Notes: generated by a model from the letters alone, not told the origin. A stretch of DNA of 64,000 nucleotides from Cercis canadensis (GCA_003255065.1 QAOA01004335.1:13792-77791), one strand, 5' to 3'. Counted from the first letter of the stretch, positions 39,174 through 52,468 are shown. Translations and numbers: made by a program.

Positions 39174-39508
39174 TAGGAGTGTAATTGGTTCGGTTTAGTT
39201 TTTAAAATTTTTAAGAGTAAAATCACACCGAATTGAATTGAATTGGTTTGGATCGATTTTGTTGGTATGGTGGGTTTTTGCCCACAAGCCATTTTTTAAA
39301 ATATGAACAAGAAGAAAGCAAAAAATTGAACTAATTTTAGCCATTTAAAAAAGAAAACACATCAAAATAATCAAAATGACGTTGTTTTAGTTTATTCAAT
39401 TTGGTTTATTTTTGATTTTCTTTTATTGAAATCGAACCAAACCTTCAATTTTTTAAAAAATGAAATTGAGAACCAAATCACGGTTGACCTATTTAACTTA
39501 CACTCCTA
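39174..39508. mobile_element. hAT-type MITE, 335 bp
   Basis: The left end is TAGGAGTGTAA and the right end is its exact inverse, TTACACTCCTA. The flanking 8-mers TTAACGAG (39166-39173) and CTAACAAG (39509-39516) match at 6 of 8 positions, a decayed 8-bp target duplication. Its interior GGTTCGGTTT-like and ATTGAAATCGAACC-like motifs resemble the 217-bp MITE at 22954, so the two probably belong to one family of different age. Confidence 0.75.
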
Positions 39509-40214
39509 CTAACAAGAGAATTTTCTTGAAAAATGTGGGCATAAATTGATTAATTTAATTGAGAATGAGTTAGGTGACCAAAATATTTGCAAACAAAAAT
39601 GTGGTCTTGTATAAATGATAGCTGGTTAATGGTAATATTTACATGAAACAAGCAATGAGTGGATGGTTATGAATTGTGTTACCAAAATTTATTAGGATAC
39701 TTATGAATTTATTATTATTTACCAACGGAGCATGTTGTGGGATTCAATTTATTATAGATTCATTGAAAGAAGATGGGAAATGCAAAAGGAGTTGTGGCCT
39801 GCCCCGTGCACAACTCATCAACGAGAATACGTGTAATCAATTTGAAGAGAAGAAGTAAGAAGCAAGAAACATAAGCGAAGGTGATGGGATGTTTCTTTAT
39901 TTTTATAAATAGATAAATAAAAAGAATAAATTTTGGGCAACGTTGTTTGATTTTTTTAGTCAAATTGGGTTGAGTTGAATGAAATGTTGAAGGCGTGAAG
40001 TAAGAACGTTGAAGGGAAAAGAAAGCGAGTTGGTCAATGGTATCGTGGACTGGCCGCCGACCCACCCAGCTTCCAGACTTTTCCTTCTTGTTCTAGGACT
40101 CGGTCTTGTGGTAACACCACTTTAAATACATCCTCCTCCTCAATCTCTTGTCATTCATTCCAGTGATTAACATCTTCCTTCCTACACTTGCTATACCCAC
40201 ATCCATCAGAGACC

Positions 40215-40487
40215 ATGTTTATGTCAATGTTCAGTTCCTTCGATGCCCTGTGCCGTGAATTATCCTACGCCCAGAAGCCCAGCTTCTGCATCAAAGATGA
40301 AAATCCCAAGCCCAAGAGTACTACAGAGCGGGTTGAGAAAGAGAAGAAAAAACTCAAGGATCCCAATCCCAGTTCCAGTTCAAGTTCAAGTTCATCACCG
40401 TCCAAGCCAAATCGCCCTCAAATTAGGGCCAGATTTGCGCCCGAGTTTGATGGCCTCCACTGCTTCGAATCAATAATACCTTACTGA
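40215..40487 (+). CDS. Small plant protein with C-terminal APEFDGLHCFE motif
   Basis: A single-exon frame of 90 residues starts MFMSMFSSFDALCREL. It has a Lys/Glu-rich then poly-Ser middle (about residues 35-60) and ends RFAPEFDGLHCFESIIPY. The ATG at 40215 is the first in-frame Met after a pyrimidine-rich leader; a TATA-like TTTAAATA lies near 40122. The last 15 residues match those of the protein at 42694-43002, although the rest differs. I do not recognise the function. The Ser run looks expandable. No signal peptide or clear membrane segment is visible. Confidence 0.65.
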   Translation: MFMSMFSSFDALCRELSYAQKPSFCIKDENPKPKSTTERVEKEKKKLKDPNPSSSSSSSSSPSKPNRPQIRARFAPEFDGLHCFESIIPY

Positions 40488-40489
40488 AT

Positions 40490-42690
40490 TCCATCATTTT
40501 ATTTATGCTTTCTATTCCCATTCTATTCTACCTCTGAGCTGTATATATAATTTAATTTTGAATTTAATTCTTCTTTCAATTTTGTTAAATCGAATCCTAC
40601 TCTTTATCTTCTTGCACAAGTAAGTAATTTTTCTTTTTCTTCTTCTGCTCGATTTGCCTGGACGCCGCCAAAGAATTAAGAATTGGAATTGAATGAACAA
40701 CGTAAAAAGAAAGGGAGAATATGGAATCCAGTATCTGCAACTGCAAGGAAAGACTCTGACAATGAATTCATGACCAATTTAGAAAGCAATACAAAAAATT
40801 TACAAACTATAAAACTTGATCCACTTATGATTATTTATATTTGTTTCTTGAACACCGTTAAAATACTCATCACCTTTAGGAGGGGGAGAATAGAGAAAGA
40901 GAAACTCCTTTCTTTCACACACAAAATAAAGGCATTGTAATCAATTAATTTTTCAACAGTGTCCCACATCACCATAATTTGGACATGGTGTATGTACTGT
41001 ATGAACCTCAATCAATGTTTCATGTAGTTTGATCAACTGTCTTAACTCATACAAAAACCTTATGCTAAAAGGCATAAATTTCATTTGGTTGTGTATGCAT
41101 TTCAGAGTTCCTAGGGTTTGGAAGTTTTTTTAACATAGTAGTGTTACTTATATGTTAATTTGGATTGGTCACATGACTTGAACGTGTTGGGTGGGCTTAC
41201 TTACACATGTGCAACTCATATGTGTTATTAATCAAATATTTGATTGGAATTTATTTTATTATATCATCTATGGTTTTTTTTTTTTTTTTGCTAAATATGC
41301 ACCGCGTTTCATACATCAACACTTCATTAATAATGTTATGATTCACACTAACAATAAGTATTTGATTATATCAAGTTAAAAGTATAGTGATTCATTTAGA
41401 TGAAATTAAATTATAAAGACCTATTTAAATTTTTGTTAGAACTATAGAGATTCAGAATATAATTAAACTTAATTTAATTACACTCTTATTATGTTACTAT
41501 TTTTCAAAAAAAATTAACCCGATCAATCTTAACTTACTAACTCAAATCATTATGGTTTGGATTGGAAAAAAAAAAACAAAAAAAATCCCCTCAACCCAAG
41601 CCACTTTGATTGGATTGAGTTCTAATTTCTAAAATGGTTCAAACTTCAAACTCAATACTCAACCCAACCTACCCTATGCTCTCCCATAGTTAGTGAGATT
41701 TTTCTTTCTTTGGCCTCATAGTTATTAGTAAGATGAAAAACGTGGAGATATAATTGCTATCAAAATCATGTATTCCTACGCGTAAGGCCATTTAGAAGGA
41801 TAGCGTAGGATTTGATTCATGATCTCTTGTTGGCCACAATTCAATGGCCTATCCACTAAGATACCAAAAGTTTGCCACGTGTTCACCGCCCACTTCATAC
41901 TTATAATTAAATGAAAATCACATGCTGCTATTTAACGAGTCTCTGAGTCAACAGAAGAAGAAAACGTTATCTATGGAAAATAATAATAATAATAATAAAC
42001 AGAATACAAAAGAAGCATAAGAATTAAGATGATGAGATGAGAAAGTAGGAGGACAAAGAAGGATGAGATAATGAGCCGAATGGTATATGCGGTCCCCACT
42101 TTTCGATTGACGTGGCTAACTTTCTACATAGCTTAATCCGATAACTTGAAGGGAGGGTTATCCTTCCGTGATACTTTAACATCCAAAACAATTAAGCCCA
42201 TTCATTACTTTTACCACTTTTCTTAATTTCTACATTACAAAGTTGTTACAATCAAGGAATGCTTGTGATGAAATGAAAATGGCAAAATCTTGTAAAGACT
42301 GCGGAAATTGTGATCTATGTGCTACGTTATCTTAATTGCCAAAAAGGGGAAACATGAGAAGAAATAGTGCATTTCCTCTATTGACAATGAGGGGCTTCGT
42401 TTTACTTTGCAGGAGGAGTGACCAAACATTAAAGAAAACAAAAAGGAACAACTAACGTAATTGCTTAACGTTTGGGCAGAGGAGAAGGCATATGACAGTG
42501 CCCATATATTTATATACATAAAAAAGCCTTGTTTTATTCTTTGCTTGTCTTCATCATCAAGGCATCTATCTCCTAGACATTTCCAATTCTTTTTATCCCT
42601 CTCTCTCTCTCTCTTTCTCTCCTATATATCACTGAAAGGCCAATTGTTCCTTCCAAGAATTTTGGTAATTTACAGCTTTGCAAAGGATCA
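40490..42690. other. Spacer between the two small-protein genes
   Basis: Nothing coding is supported. It contains a SINE-like tRNA head on the minus strand (about 41700-41875), an (ATA)n microsatellite near 41980 and, close to the next gene, a (CT)n tract at about 42600-42618 and TATA-rich sequence near 42505. Confidence 0.5.
41700..41875 (-). mobile_element. Probable tRNA-derived SINE (minus orientation)
   Basis: On the minus strand TATCTTAGTGGATAGG (about 41849-41864) fits a Pol III A box region. GAATCAAATCC (41808-41818) fits a B box, about 31 bases further on. The sequence between them resembles the D- and anticodon-arm layout of plant tRNA-SINE heads. The 3' end and target duplication were not found, so the limits are approximate and a chance match is possible. 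Confidence 0.45.
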
Positions 42691-42693
42691 GTG

Positions 42694-43002
42694 ATGGCTA
42701 TCGGAAGTATTTACGCAGCTGTGCCTGCTGTTGCTGTTGCTGCTGCTGTTGGATATTATTTCTTCGACAGAAGCTATGTTAAGGTAAGCAAGGCTCTGTA
42801 TTTTGTTATATATCAGAGTTGAGAAACATTGGGATACCTATGGCTGAAGTTTTTTAACCCGCAGGAACTGAGAAGAGGGGTTTCAGCATCTAATCAAAGA
42901 ATGATAGCAAAAGTGAAAGAAGAAGTGATTATGCTTCAGAAGCCAAAAATGGCGCCAGAGCTCGATGGTTTGCATTGTTTTGAAACTCTGGTGGTGCATT
43001 AA
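42694..43002 (+). CDS. Small membrane-anchored plant protein with C-terminal APELDGLHCFE motif
   Basis: Two exons, 42694-42783 and 42865-43002, encode 75 residues. The first exon is a hydrophobic Ala/Val-rich segment (MAIGSIYAAVPAVAVAAAVG) ending in YYFFDRSYVK, a likely single membrane anchor. The second exon is basic and amphipathic (ELRRGVSASNQRMIAKVKEE), ending in KMAPELDGLHCFETLVVH. The C-terminal motif is shared with the neighbour at 40215-40487. A TATA-rich stretch near 42505 and a CT tract at about 42600 precede it. Function unknown. Confidence 0.78.
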
Positions 43003-43944
43003 GTTTGCTTGGAATTCTACGTCAATCTTATTCTTATGCCTCAAAGATAGGTCGTAGGCGTGATATCTCTTGTTGATTCTCTGATATTTCCTTCCTACAG
43101 TTTCAGAATAATTATTTTGATTTATTTTAAATCATATTCATTCCCTCTTCACCGGGCCTAAAGAAAAAGAGAAAGTTCATATTTCAGAAATATGAGACAC
43201 AAATAAACACCTCTTCCACCTGAATAAATTGGAAAATTATTTGTTCCCATATAAATATAATCTTCATTTGTAATTCGAGGCACCAGAACAATATTAAAAT
43301 GGTGAAAAATGTAGAGTTAGCCCTGCTCATTATCTCCAACTTGTCTGCTAAGGCAACCAAATAATATCACCAAGAACTAGAGAAACCAGTTAAATTCTCG
43401 CACCAAATATACTGCACTAAACGCACTTGAGCACTGGTTACGTGAGATGAGACATTAACGTAACAAAATTTACCATGGCTTCCAGTGAAGAAAACAAAAT
43501 AAAGAGAAGGTATCTGGAATTCCGCAACTAAACATGACCAAGAAAATTTGATGCTTTCTGTTTCTGGCCACTACTGTAAAGGATTACGAGTTTTTGCCAA
43601 CACAAAGCTACCGCGTAAACTGTTGATAAAAAATGAGGAACTTACGCAAAAACAATGGAATTATGTGTTGCTACTCAGAATATACATCCTCAAATTGCCT
43701 TCATATACTGGACTTACAGAGTTACAGGAATTCATGGTTCAACAAGAAAAAAGTTGAATATGACTCTCAATTATTCACCTCTCTCTCTTAATCTCTTTCT
43801 CTGTTTCTTTGACTTTAATTTGAGCTAATAGAGAAGTGACTATAATACAGAATGTCAATTATTCCAAGGAACAGGGTTTTCTTTTCTTTTGATAAAAATC
43901 CCAAGGAAGATGATGGTAAAGATTGATTCTAGTACTTTAACTTA

Positions 43945-46923
43945 CTATCTTTTTCCTATATTACCTAATCTTCTTGCTACTCCAAATATAACTGCCTTGG
44001 TCACCAGCCCCCTATCAAGACTACAAGCAAGTGCAATAGCACCGCCAACTAATAGGAACTTTGGTATGTTCACCCCTCGTGGTTTATCAGAGGTGGTTGC
44101 ACTTTCAGTCTCTGATATATCATCGGAGGCTCCTAAAGATTGCAGGTATTCTGGATTTATTTTGGTGTTGATCTGAGCCATAAATGCTGACCGTGAGAGT
44201 GCCTCTCTGGAAGCTCTTGCTTGTTGATATGCCCGCAAGCCAGGTTCAATCTTCTGGACAGTTCCCCACATCCCTTTTCGCACACCAAGCTTTGCGATTT
44301 CCCATGGGATGCCCATGTCTTCATGATGGAAGAGCAGTACTTCACAGGCAGTTAGCTGGTTATTACCTCTCTTTGATTCCACTGGTACAAATAACAGCAT
44401 AATTAGTCATTACTAGTCTACTATGGTGAGGGCATGACTATCTAGTTGATATTGCTGGCTTAAAAAGAGGTGAAGAACACAAACACACTGCTATATTTGC
44501 CTCCGTGTGTGTGGGTGCTAACACTTAACAGTAGTGAGTTCAAATTGGAATTAAAAGTTCATCTGATTGAGTGACTCAAATGACTGGGATCACGAGAGCA
44601 TATATACCTGCTCGAATGCACCAACTTGAGTAGTAGAGGTCAACACGTCTTGGTTTGTCTTGTCTTGGGATAGAAGGACAATCTACTCCCTAATGAAAAT
44701 AAAAGAGGAGGTCACTCAGTTTAGAATTACTTTACTAAACATCAAAGCATTAAAGGATAACACACAAAATATAGGAGTTAGCACTGCCGCCTAATTTTGA
44801 AGTTGAAAGCATCTCCATCATCCATCTATATTTCAACATAATTAATCTATCAAGCATCAACTATCCCCCAAGACCAACAACGAAAACCAAAAACATTATT
44901 ACAGGTCCAAATAATTTGTGAGCCACCAAGATGACAGAGACTAATTTTTACTGCTACCAAGTGAACTATACTCATCTATCCTAATATTTTCCAGGCCATC
45001 AACATCTGCTTTAGTATAGCAGCTACCCTTCTTTGTTCACTCAGATGATTTGTTGGTCTATAACAAATGACAAATTGCCCAAAAATAACCAACAGCTACA
45101 AGCCCTCAGCAGAAAAAGTGATATTTAAGTGCAATGGCTGCTGCTGCTGCAGTCATCAAACTTGCAATATACATAATTGTAATAATAATAAAAAATCCTT
45201 TTTGTAAATCTAATCTCTACCCACCCAATATAGCTAAGTTCATAAAGTAAACTTCCTTCTCATACCTTTGTCACACAGTAATATGATCTTCCTGCTTCCC
45301 ATATTCGTCGACCAATTATATATTCTCTGTCTTTACAGAAAAATGGAAACTGTGCCAAAAGAATTGCCAATATAAGCCTATAAACCCAAGGTAATAATTT
45401 ATTAGACATAAAGTACAATAAAATCAGGATATGAGGATTCTCACCTTCCGTATCCACTGCACTTTCATAGTTCCAGTAGTGGGACACTCTTCTATGGTAG
45501 TTGAGCTTGCAAGCATGTCATCCCAGTTAGGTCGAAAATCATCATCCCAGAAGAAGTCCCTCACTATCTCAGGGGTGGCATCCTCAAAGACTGTGCTGCT
45601 TCGATATTGAGGAGGACCCTCCTAAGAAATCATCATGAGAAAAAAAACCAAGCAATCAGATTAATTTGCAGAAAATTAGAAGGTTATTCTACATAAAAGA
45701 TTTACAATGATCTACTATTGCATGAGTGCAGGTTAAAATCAGAGTTAAATAGCCATTTGAAATTGGTTTAGGGAATAAAATTCTTCACACTAGCAGAATT
45801 CACAAGAGACATGCTACCTTGGGATCTCTACGCCATGCCTGGTAGCTCATGTTTGGGGTAGAACGATCCATCATATGTATCCAAGGAGGACCTCCATCTT
45901 TCATCTCTACAAGCTGAAATAGATGTTGTAAATCTTCCAATGTAAGAGCATTAGCTGTTTCTTCATTGACATTGGATGATCTGCACAGTACAACCAAGTG
46001 AGAAATCTGTCCTTAATGAAGTCCTTTGATACACACACAGTCAAAGACAAAAACATCCATAAAAAGCACAAAAAGCCACCGGGTCTTAAAGCTATCTAAT
46101 AAAATAACGCATGCCAGAATTATAGCACATTTACATTACCACAGCAAGTGGTGCATAAGCAAGATTTCATGACAACGTACAAGTCAGCTATGTAACACAT
46201 CCAAACTTCAAGGATGTCATACAGATGGTATAAATCCAGACAACAATAACAAGAAAATAATTGGCCATCAATGTGACTGAGTTTTCTTTCTTCTCCTATG
46301 TTCTTTCCCTAAAGAAAATCACTAGAAATGGACAACCCCACATAAGAAGTCTAATATCAAGTTGGAACAAGTATCCATCACAAACATATTAAGTTAGCTT
46401 TGAGCTATTTTATTGAAACATGTTGAAAATTGCAGTTATCTAAGATGATAAAAAAATCCATCCTAACAAAGATAAAATGGTAAGGAAAAGAAGAGAAAAA
46501 GAAGCAACACAAGCATATAAATTTCTAGAACTAATTGAAAGTGTAGTTGGTGAACGTTAAGTACCTGGAGCTGGAACTATCATATTCCGAAGGCGGTGAG
46601 GCTAATGGTTTTTTACCCATCCCTTTATTCACGACCAAAGATTCTGAATTTGGAGACTTAAATTTAATCGAATCAAAGCAAGGAGACGAAGCATAACCCT
46701 TCAAGGGCGACATTATTGATCTAGAAGGCGACGATGGTGAGCATAAATCCATTGACTTGGCCAGGGAACAAGTTAACTTTTCTCTCCCCACACTCGCCCA
46801 TTTTGGTTTCCATGCCCATCCAACAACAACACCAACGAAAAATGCTAACCAGATAGGACCCAGAAACATAAACATCCCTGTACAGGCACCCAATATTGTA
46901 GGATTTTCCATGATACCATGCAA
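43945..46923 (-). CDS. START-domain lipid-transfer-like membrane protein (polyketide cyclase/START superfamily)
   Basis: Six exons, 46565-46923, 45818-45980, 45445-45621, 45266-45349, 44608-44689 and 43945-44381, give 1302 bases (433 residues) in one frame. Near the N-terminus a membrane segment (about residues 19-37, MFLGPIWLAFFVGVVVGW) is followed by a Ser/Pro-rich linker. The START domain covers about residues 130-350: GPPWIHMMDR, YRSSTVFEDATPEIVRDFFW, DDDFRPNWDDM, REYIIGRRIWE, YYCVTKGVDCPSIPR, DLYYSSWCIRA. The last exon adds a second hydrophobic stretch (FLLVGGAIALACSLDRGLV) near the C-terminus. The family resembles Arabidopsis At3g23080 and At4g14500 (recalled), whose lipid ligands are not established. 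Start at 46923 or at the Met four codons later (MENPTIL). A leader exon probably lies upstream, to about 47490. Confidence 0.87.
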
Positions 46924-47499
46924 AGACTGAACCAGAGCAATAACAGCAAGAAAATTAAGAAGAGGAAAAAGAAAAAAACAAAACAGAAATTTGTATAGCC
47001 CCTAACCAAGTTTCAATCTTTTGATAGAATTGGAACAACTTGAACAGAAAAAACTTAAAGGGTTAAGTGATAAGGGACGGTATCAGATTTAGATGAAGAA
47101 AAATCAAGCACAGGAATCAGAAAAAGGACAAAGGGCATGCTTGCTGATTGGTTGTGTGATTTAGACATGAGAGGTGGAAACAGAAAGAAGTCATGTGAGC
47201 TTTGGTCTCATCTCAGAACGACGCCGTCGAGTGGGGAGGCATCGCCTGTATAGGCGGTGGTGTAGCAATTGGTGGAGGAAGAGCTCTGAGGAACCAATGA
47301 AAGTGAGGAGGAATCAGAGGCCAAATAAAAAGATTGGTGGAGAACGAAGATAGAGCATAGAGATGCGTGTGGGAAAAGGAAGAGCCACAGAAAGCAAGGG
47401 CAAGTGAGGAGTCTATAAATGTCAATAGACGGTGTTTGGCTGTTTCTAAGAAAGTAAATGGAGGTAATTGATTGAAAGCAGGAGCACATTCAGCAGCAC

Positions 47500-50400
47500 A
47501 TTGGTTTTGTGGTTAACTAGCCTTGTATATATAGACCTTGTTTTTCACGTTAGCTAAATTCTTTGGACTCGTTTTTCTGGCGTTCATTTGAATGCTTAGT
47601 TTAATATAGGAAAGTTTTAGCCGCGGTGGAAGATCATGCAAAGCACGGGCTATGTGGTCCTTTTCAAACCACTTACATTCCTCGATTATCTTATTACCTC
47701 TTTTTCCTTTGTGCACCCTACCAAACTCAACAATAGACGCGGCAGCAGTACCGACCACTTCTACTTGATTTTTCAATCCTTTATATGATAGTACTGCTGA
47801 ATTTTGTGAGATTCCACCAATATCTCTATGATGAAATTGAGATTAAAAAATAAATAAAAATTGTTGTATAATTTGCTAAATGAAATTAGTTTAACTGATA
47901 ATAATCAATGTTAAAAAAAATTTTTGTATGAAAAAATTTGTAGGATTTATTAAGTAAGAAATTTAAGAAAACTGAATGAAAATTTAATAGTCACTTGTGT
48001 TCTATCATTTAGAATTGTCAAACACAATTAAACCTGGATTTTTTCATCTATTTCCATTTTTTTTCACCTCGTCAACAAAGTACACTACTAGTATTCTTTC
48101 TTATTAAACTCGTTTGTTAAAAGCACCAGTCCGATTTGAATAATGTGGGGGGTGGGGGAAAGACTATGTACCCAAAAAAATGTGTGAAAAGAGGGAACCA
48201 AGCATATAGGAATTAGTAAAAGTCAAAGTGCTTAATTAAACAGCATTCGTAGTACTACTTCTACAACTAGGCAATTGACATTTAATTGTGTGGTCAATTG
48301 ACTAATAGATTCATGTTCAAATATTGAAAAGGTATCCGGTTTGGTAAACAATTCTTAGTTTGATCCATGCGTGCAGTTGTTAAATTATCAATTTGAAGGG
48401 TCAAGTCTTATAACTCCGCTTCTTATTTGAAGGGACTAATGTGGACGGTAGAAGATTTGATGTCTAACCATGACTCTGATTTATATACATTCAATAAAAT
48501 TTAAAATAAATAATAAAAATAGATTGTGATTCTTATGTCTTTTTTCTTTTTCCCTTATGATTGTGATTTATATGTTTGATGAATTTTTAATTTTATTTAT
48601 GTATATCAACACACGTAATAGCATTCTAAACTATAATTCAACTCATACTGGTCTCTTTTTTGTTTGGTAAAACAAGAGACTGAAAGAGCGTTGATTGTAA
48701 AATTATGTAGAATAGAGTGAAGAGCTTGGTGTGGCCTTGGAATTATGATTACAAAGTCATGAAACACGGTTTTGAAATATTCTCTGTGTTAAGCATAATG
48801 GATAAGAGAAAGGTATAATTCCGTCACATAATGAAAAGGGAGAGGAAAATCTAACCTACCATGAGTGTTTGTTCCCACTTTCTTGTGATGAAGATTCAAT
48901 GTATGTGTGAACGAGGCAACCGCACTATTTGCAGCAATAAATGTTGAAGCTGACACTGCAAAACATTATTGCTGGAGATAAAAAAAGAATATGCATAATC
49001 ATTGAAGCTTCTGTTGTATGCTAATATTAACGTTAATTATAACAAAACTTCAACGTAGCATCACATTTCGGCACATTAGTAGTAAGTAGTTGAGCACGTT
49101 TATCCTCATTATCCCTAAGAACAAGGGGTTTACAAGCTAACTTAGCTATCAAGCAATATCTTTAACTCATAAAATATATGAGTTTGGCTCTGGTGAAGAA
49201 GGCAAGGTTGAAGGAGTTGATGAAGATATGTCTTTAACCAAAACGACCAAGTTTAAGTATTAGAGCGCTGCAAAACGCAACGAAACCTTTGTGCCATGTT
49301 GGAAAATAATGTGACACGTCTTACATAAAGCTGACACATAACCATTCTTGTTAACCCCGTTAGCCACATGCACATTAATTGAGGCAAAAATAAGAGTGAG
49401 AGATCAAACGAAGAAACTTTAAGAGAGAGAGACTAAAATATAATTTTAGTCTGCTATAAAATATGCTAAATAATTAGTCATAGGGTAATTAAAAGTCATC
49501 ACATGATCTATGAACTCAATATTATCATCTTAGTGCAAATAAAAAAAAAATATTACCATTTATTTGTCATGTCATTAATTTTAATTATTGAGTGAGATTT
49601 TGTTTTTAAGCGATAAACAGCTATCAACTCATGTGAATATGCACGGCCACCATAAAGGGATACAAACAAATTGTTTTGGTATTGAAAGGGACATGGCAAA
49701 GAGATGGTTGCATTTTCTAGTTAACTATCCAAGAGAAGATGCTGGTGCACGCAGATTCAATCTCCATGCGCCCTAAATTTTGCTAATAAAAAGTTTAGAG
49801 CAAGCACAAATCCCAAAACAAAAACTTATTTAATGTTACATAGTAAGATAATTTATCTCCTTTTATAATCTCATCTCAATAAAATCTGAATATGAGAACT
49901 TCATAATATGCAAATAAAAAACTAATTACATATTAATGTATGTCATATTATCTATATTAATTGAGATGGTGTTAATCTAAGATATATAAAAAGATAACAA
50001 AATGCTTTTTTTTTTTACCATTAGGCAAATAATAAAATGAATTTAGTTAAAGTTTAGATGTATCTAATTATCATATAAAAAAAAATGTATCTAATTAAAT
50101 GTAGAATATAAGAGTGTGATAAATATTAATCTGTTCCAGCATTACTGAACCCAAAAAACTCTCCCAAATTCCGAATTCAATTATTATTTATTACATTTGG
50201 ATAAGAACCAAACTGGTGTCGTAAATTATAATATTGCCTCTAGTTCTCCCAACATTAAATTTCAGTCAGTGTATAATGAGCCATTCAGAAATAAATGGAT
50301 ATATATCCTTAGTACTGAGAGTTACGAGTTATAGCTTTTGAAGAGAACAAGAGAAATGAAGATTCAGTTGGGAGTTGGAGGCAATGGTTACACACATTCA

Positions 50401-52400
50401 CTTATGAACATCCCAAATTTCTTTCCACTGATCTACAGCTCTGGAAACCATATCAGAAGAGGTCAATTGGTTTGGTTGAAAACTGTGTCGTTTTGGTTCT
50501 ATCAAATTCATTGTAGCCCGTCTGCATGAAGAACCATTTAATTTATTAGAGAAAAAAGGAAAAAGAGGAGAAGATGAACAGCAAGCCATACAGTAAACGA
50601 GTACAAGTAATCATTTAAAGTTTGCACATGAAAAATAGATATTTTTGGGCTGTATAAGCAGCGATCTCTTCATTCCTATTCTCATTTCTCTCTCTTTTCT
50701 GCTACAGTTATCTTTTATATTTTTCTTATTTCTTAGTATGGATGATGTGATTCACTTGTGTATCAGGTTACAGTCTTATCTTCTTTGTCTGTTTGACTTG
50801 ATATTCCACCAAATTTAATTATAAATTTGTTGACTTTAAAAGTTTAATGATATTTCATCTTTTCATAAAATAAAAAAAGGGGTAATTTGTTTAATTACAT
50901 TTAACATCACCAATAAGTAAAAACTAAAGGAGAGTATAAATATTCAATTTTATCAAAGTCAATAAATTGAATCAGCGATGTTTTCTTTTCTTTTTAATGG
51001 AAGAATCCTATACCATCCAATCCATAAGTAAAGATTGGGCACAATCATGTGTGAAGTATTGCAAGTTTTGGGTTTTAAAAAACTGTTGTAATATTTAAAA
51101 AGTAATAAAAGTTAAAAATAATTTGTTAATTAAGACGAAATAGCATGAAGGAAACAGAGAGTATGGTTGGCTCATCTTTTTAAGATTGTTCTTGTTCATT
51201 GAATGAAAACCCAATTTCGAAAAAGAAAAGGTTCAAGTTCAAGGTTGTTTTACCCTACTACACCAGTGACTACTGGGTTAAGGTATAGACGAGGACTGTG
51301 CTATTCACCTTTTTAGAGGGATAGCATTATTTTCTCCTTTTTGAGTGGAGTTTCGGGTAAGATTTAATGGACGAATTTTTAATTTGGTTCCTGCCGTCAT
51401 TCTCAGTTATAACTCTGTTAGTTTAGTGCTCAAATGGTAAACAATTTGTCTATGTGACAATAAAAGAAGTTGACATGGTGCCAAAGTGGCATAGAAGTTA
51501 GGTTCTATCTATTGCTCTTAACTCTAATTTTTATCAATTTTGAGAAAATTGAGCCACATACCTTGCATGTGTGTTTGATGGGTGTCAATTTGTGTGCCAA
51601 TTTAACTTAATGTAAGCTTCATCTATTGCCATATAAAAAATTTGTTTGTCATGTCAGAACTAAATTGATGGAGTTATAACCTAGGGTGATGACAGAGACC
51701 CAATTAAAAAAATTTCAAACTATAAGTATCCTAAAAGAGGAAAAAAAAATTTATACGAACCTGATTCAAAATTTGTCTAAATTATAAGGGCGTACAATAT
51801 ATTTAAACCTAAAATATAAGAATGACATAATATAAAAAAATATGCTAAAAAATAATTTTAAAATTTTCTTGACACATTTTTTTATATTATACTATTATTA
51901 TATTTTAATAAATATTAAGTAACTCAAAATTTTAAAATATTTATAACAATACTAAAATTACTATATGGTTCACAGCCGAATCCATCAAACTAAAATGAGA
52001 ATAACCTACCCCTCTTAAAGAAAGGTAACATAGTACTCAGTACTCACCGTAGGTTTACGAATTATGAGGTTTGGTTTGATGTTTGAACAGGAAAACACTC
52101 GACCGACTTTGAGTTGGGTGGAGTGATGAACACTGTATTGTATTGTTTTGTACCTAGAACTACAAGGCTACAACTACACATGTTTTATGCTTTGCCAGTT
52201 GCCACTGTAACGTCCTAAATAGTACTTAACAATTTTTGAATATACAACGCCACGTGGCATCCACTGACGACGCGCATCGCTCACCCCTTTGCCCTGTGCT
52301 CAACGCTCTCTCTCTTTCTGCCATTCACAGTTGCGAATTCCGAAGTCCCAACCACTCGGAATTTCCCTTTTCAAAACAAAACCCTCTCTTTCCTCTCTCT
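47500..52400. other. 4.9 kb intergenic spacer
   Basis: No gene is supported. Short ORFs such as the one at 47513-47776 have no recognisable motif. One long-TIR MITE is visible at about 51373-51717. The rest is A/T-rich with G-rich patches (48148-48160) and nothing I can identify. Confidence 0.55.
51373..51717. mobile_element. Long-TIR MITE, about 345 bp
   Basis: The left arm reads AATTTGGTTCCTGCCGTCAT, then CAGTTATAACTCTGTTAGTT. The reverse complement of the right arm reads AATTGGGTCTCTGTCATCAC, then AGGTTATAACTCCATCAATT. The match, about 70 percent over roughly 50 bases, fits an old non-autonomous DNA transposon. End points are approximate and no target duplication could be fixed because of flanking A/T tracts. 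Confidence 0.55.
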
Positions 52401-52468
52401 CTCTCTCTCTCTCTGTTTCCCTCTCCGATTATTTCAAACCCTCCGAATTGAATTAAACGACGTCGCCG

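Larger units (their letters stand above)
35120..40110. other. 5 kb spacer rich in inverted-repeat elements and gene-like fragments
   Basis: No complete gene is supported here. The stretch holds a 531-bp long-TIR element, a possible 1.34 kb element, an orphan exon-like fragment near 38790-38889 in a GC-rich island, and a hAT-type MITE at 39174. Other parts are A/T-rich, with a short TTG microsatellite near 36580. Confidence 0.55.

Noticed and set aside
47513..47776. 87-residue minus-strand ORF upstream of the START gene
   Set aside because: No motif, no homologue known to me and no clear promoter. It may belong to the START gene leader or be chance.
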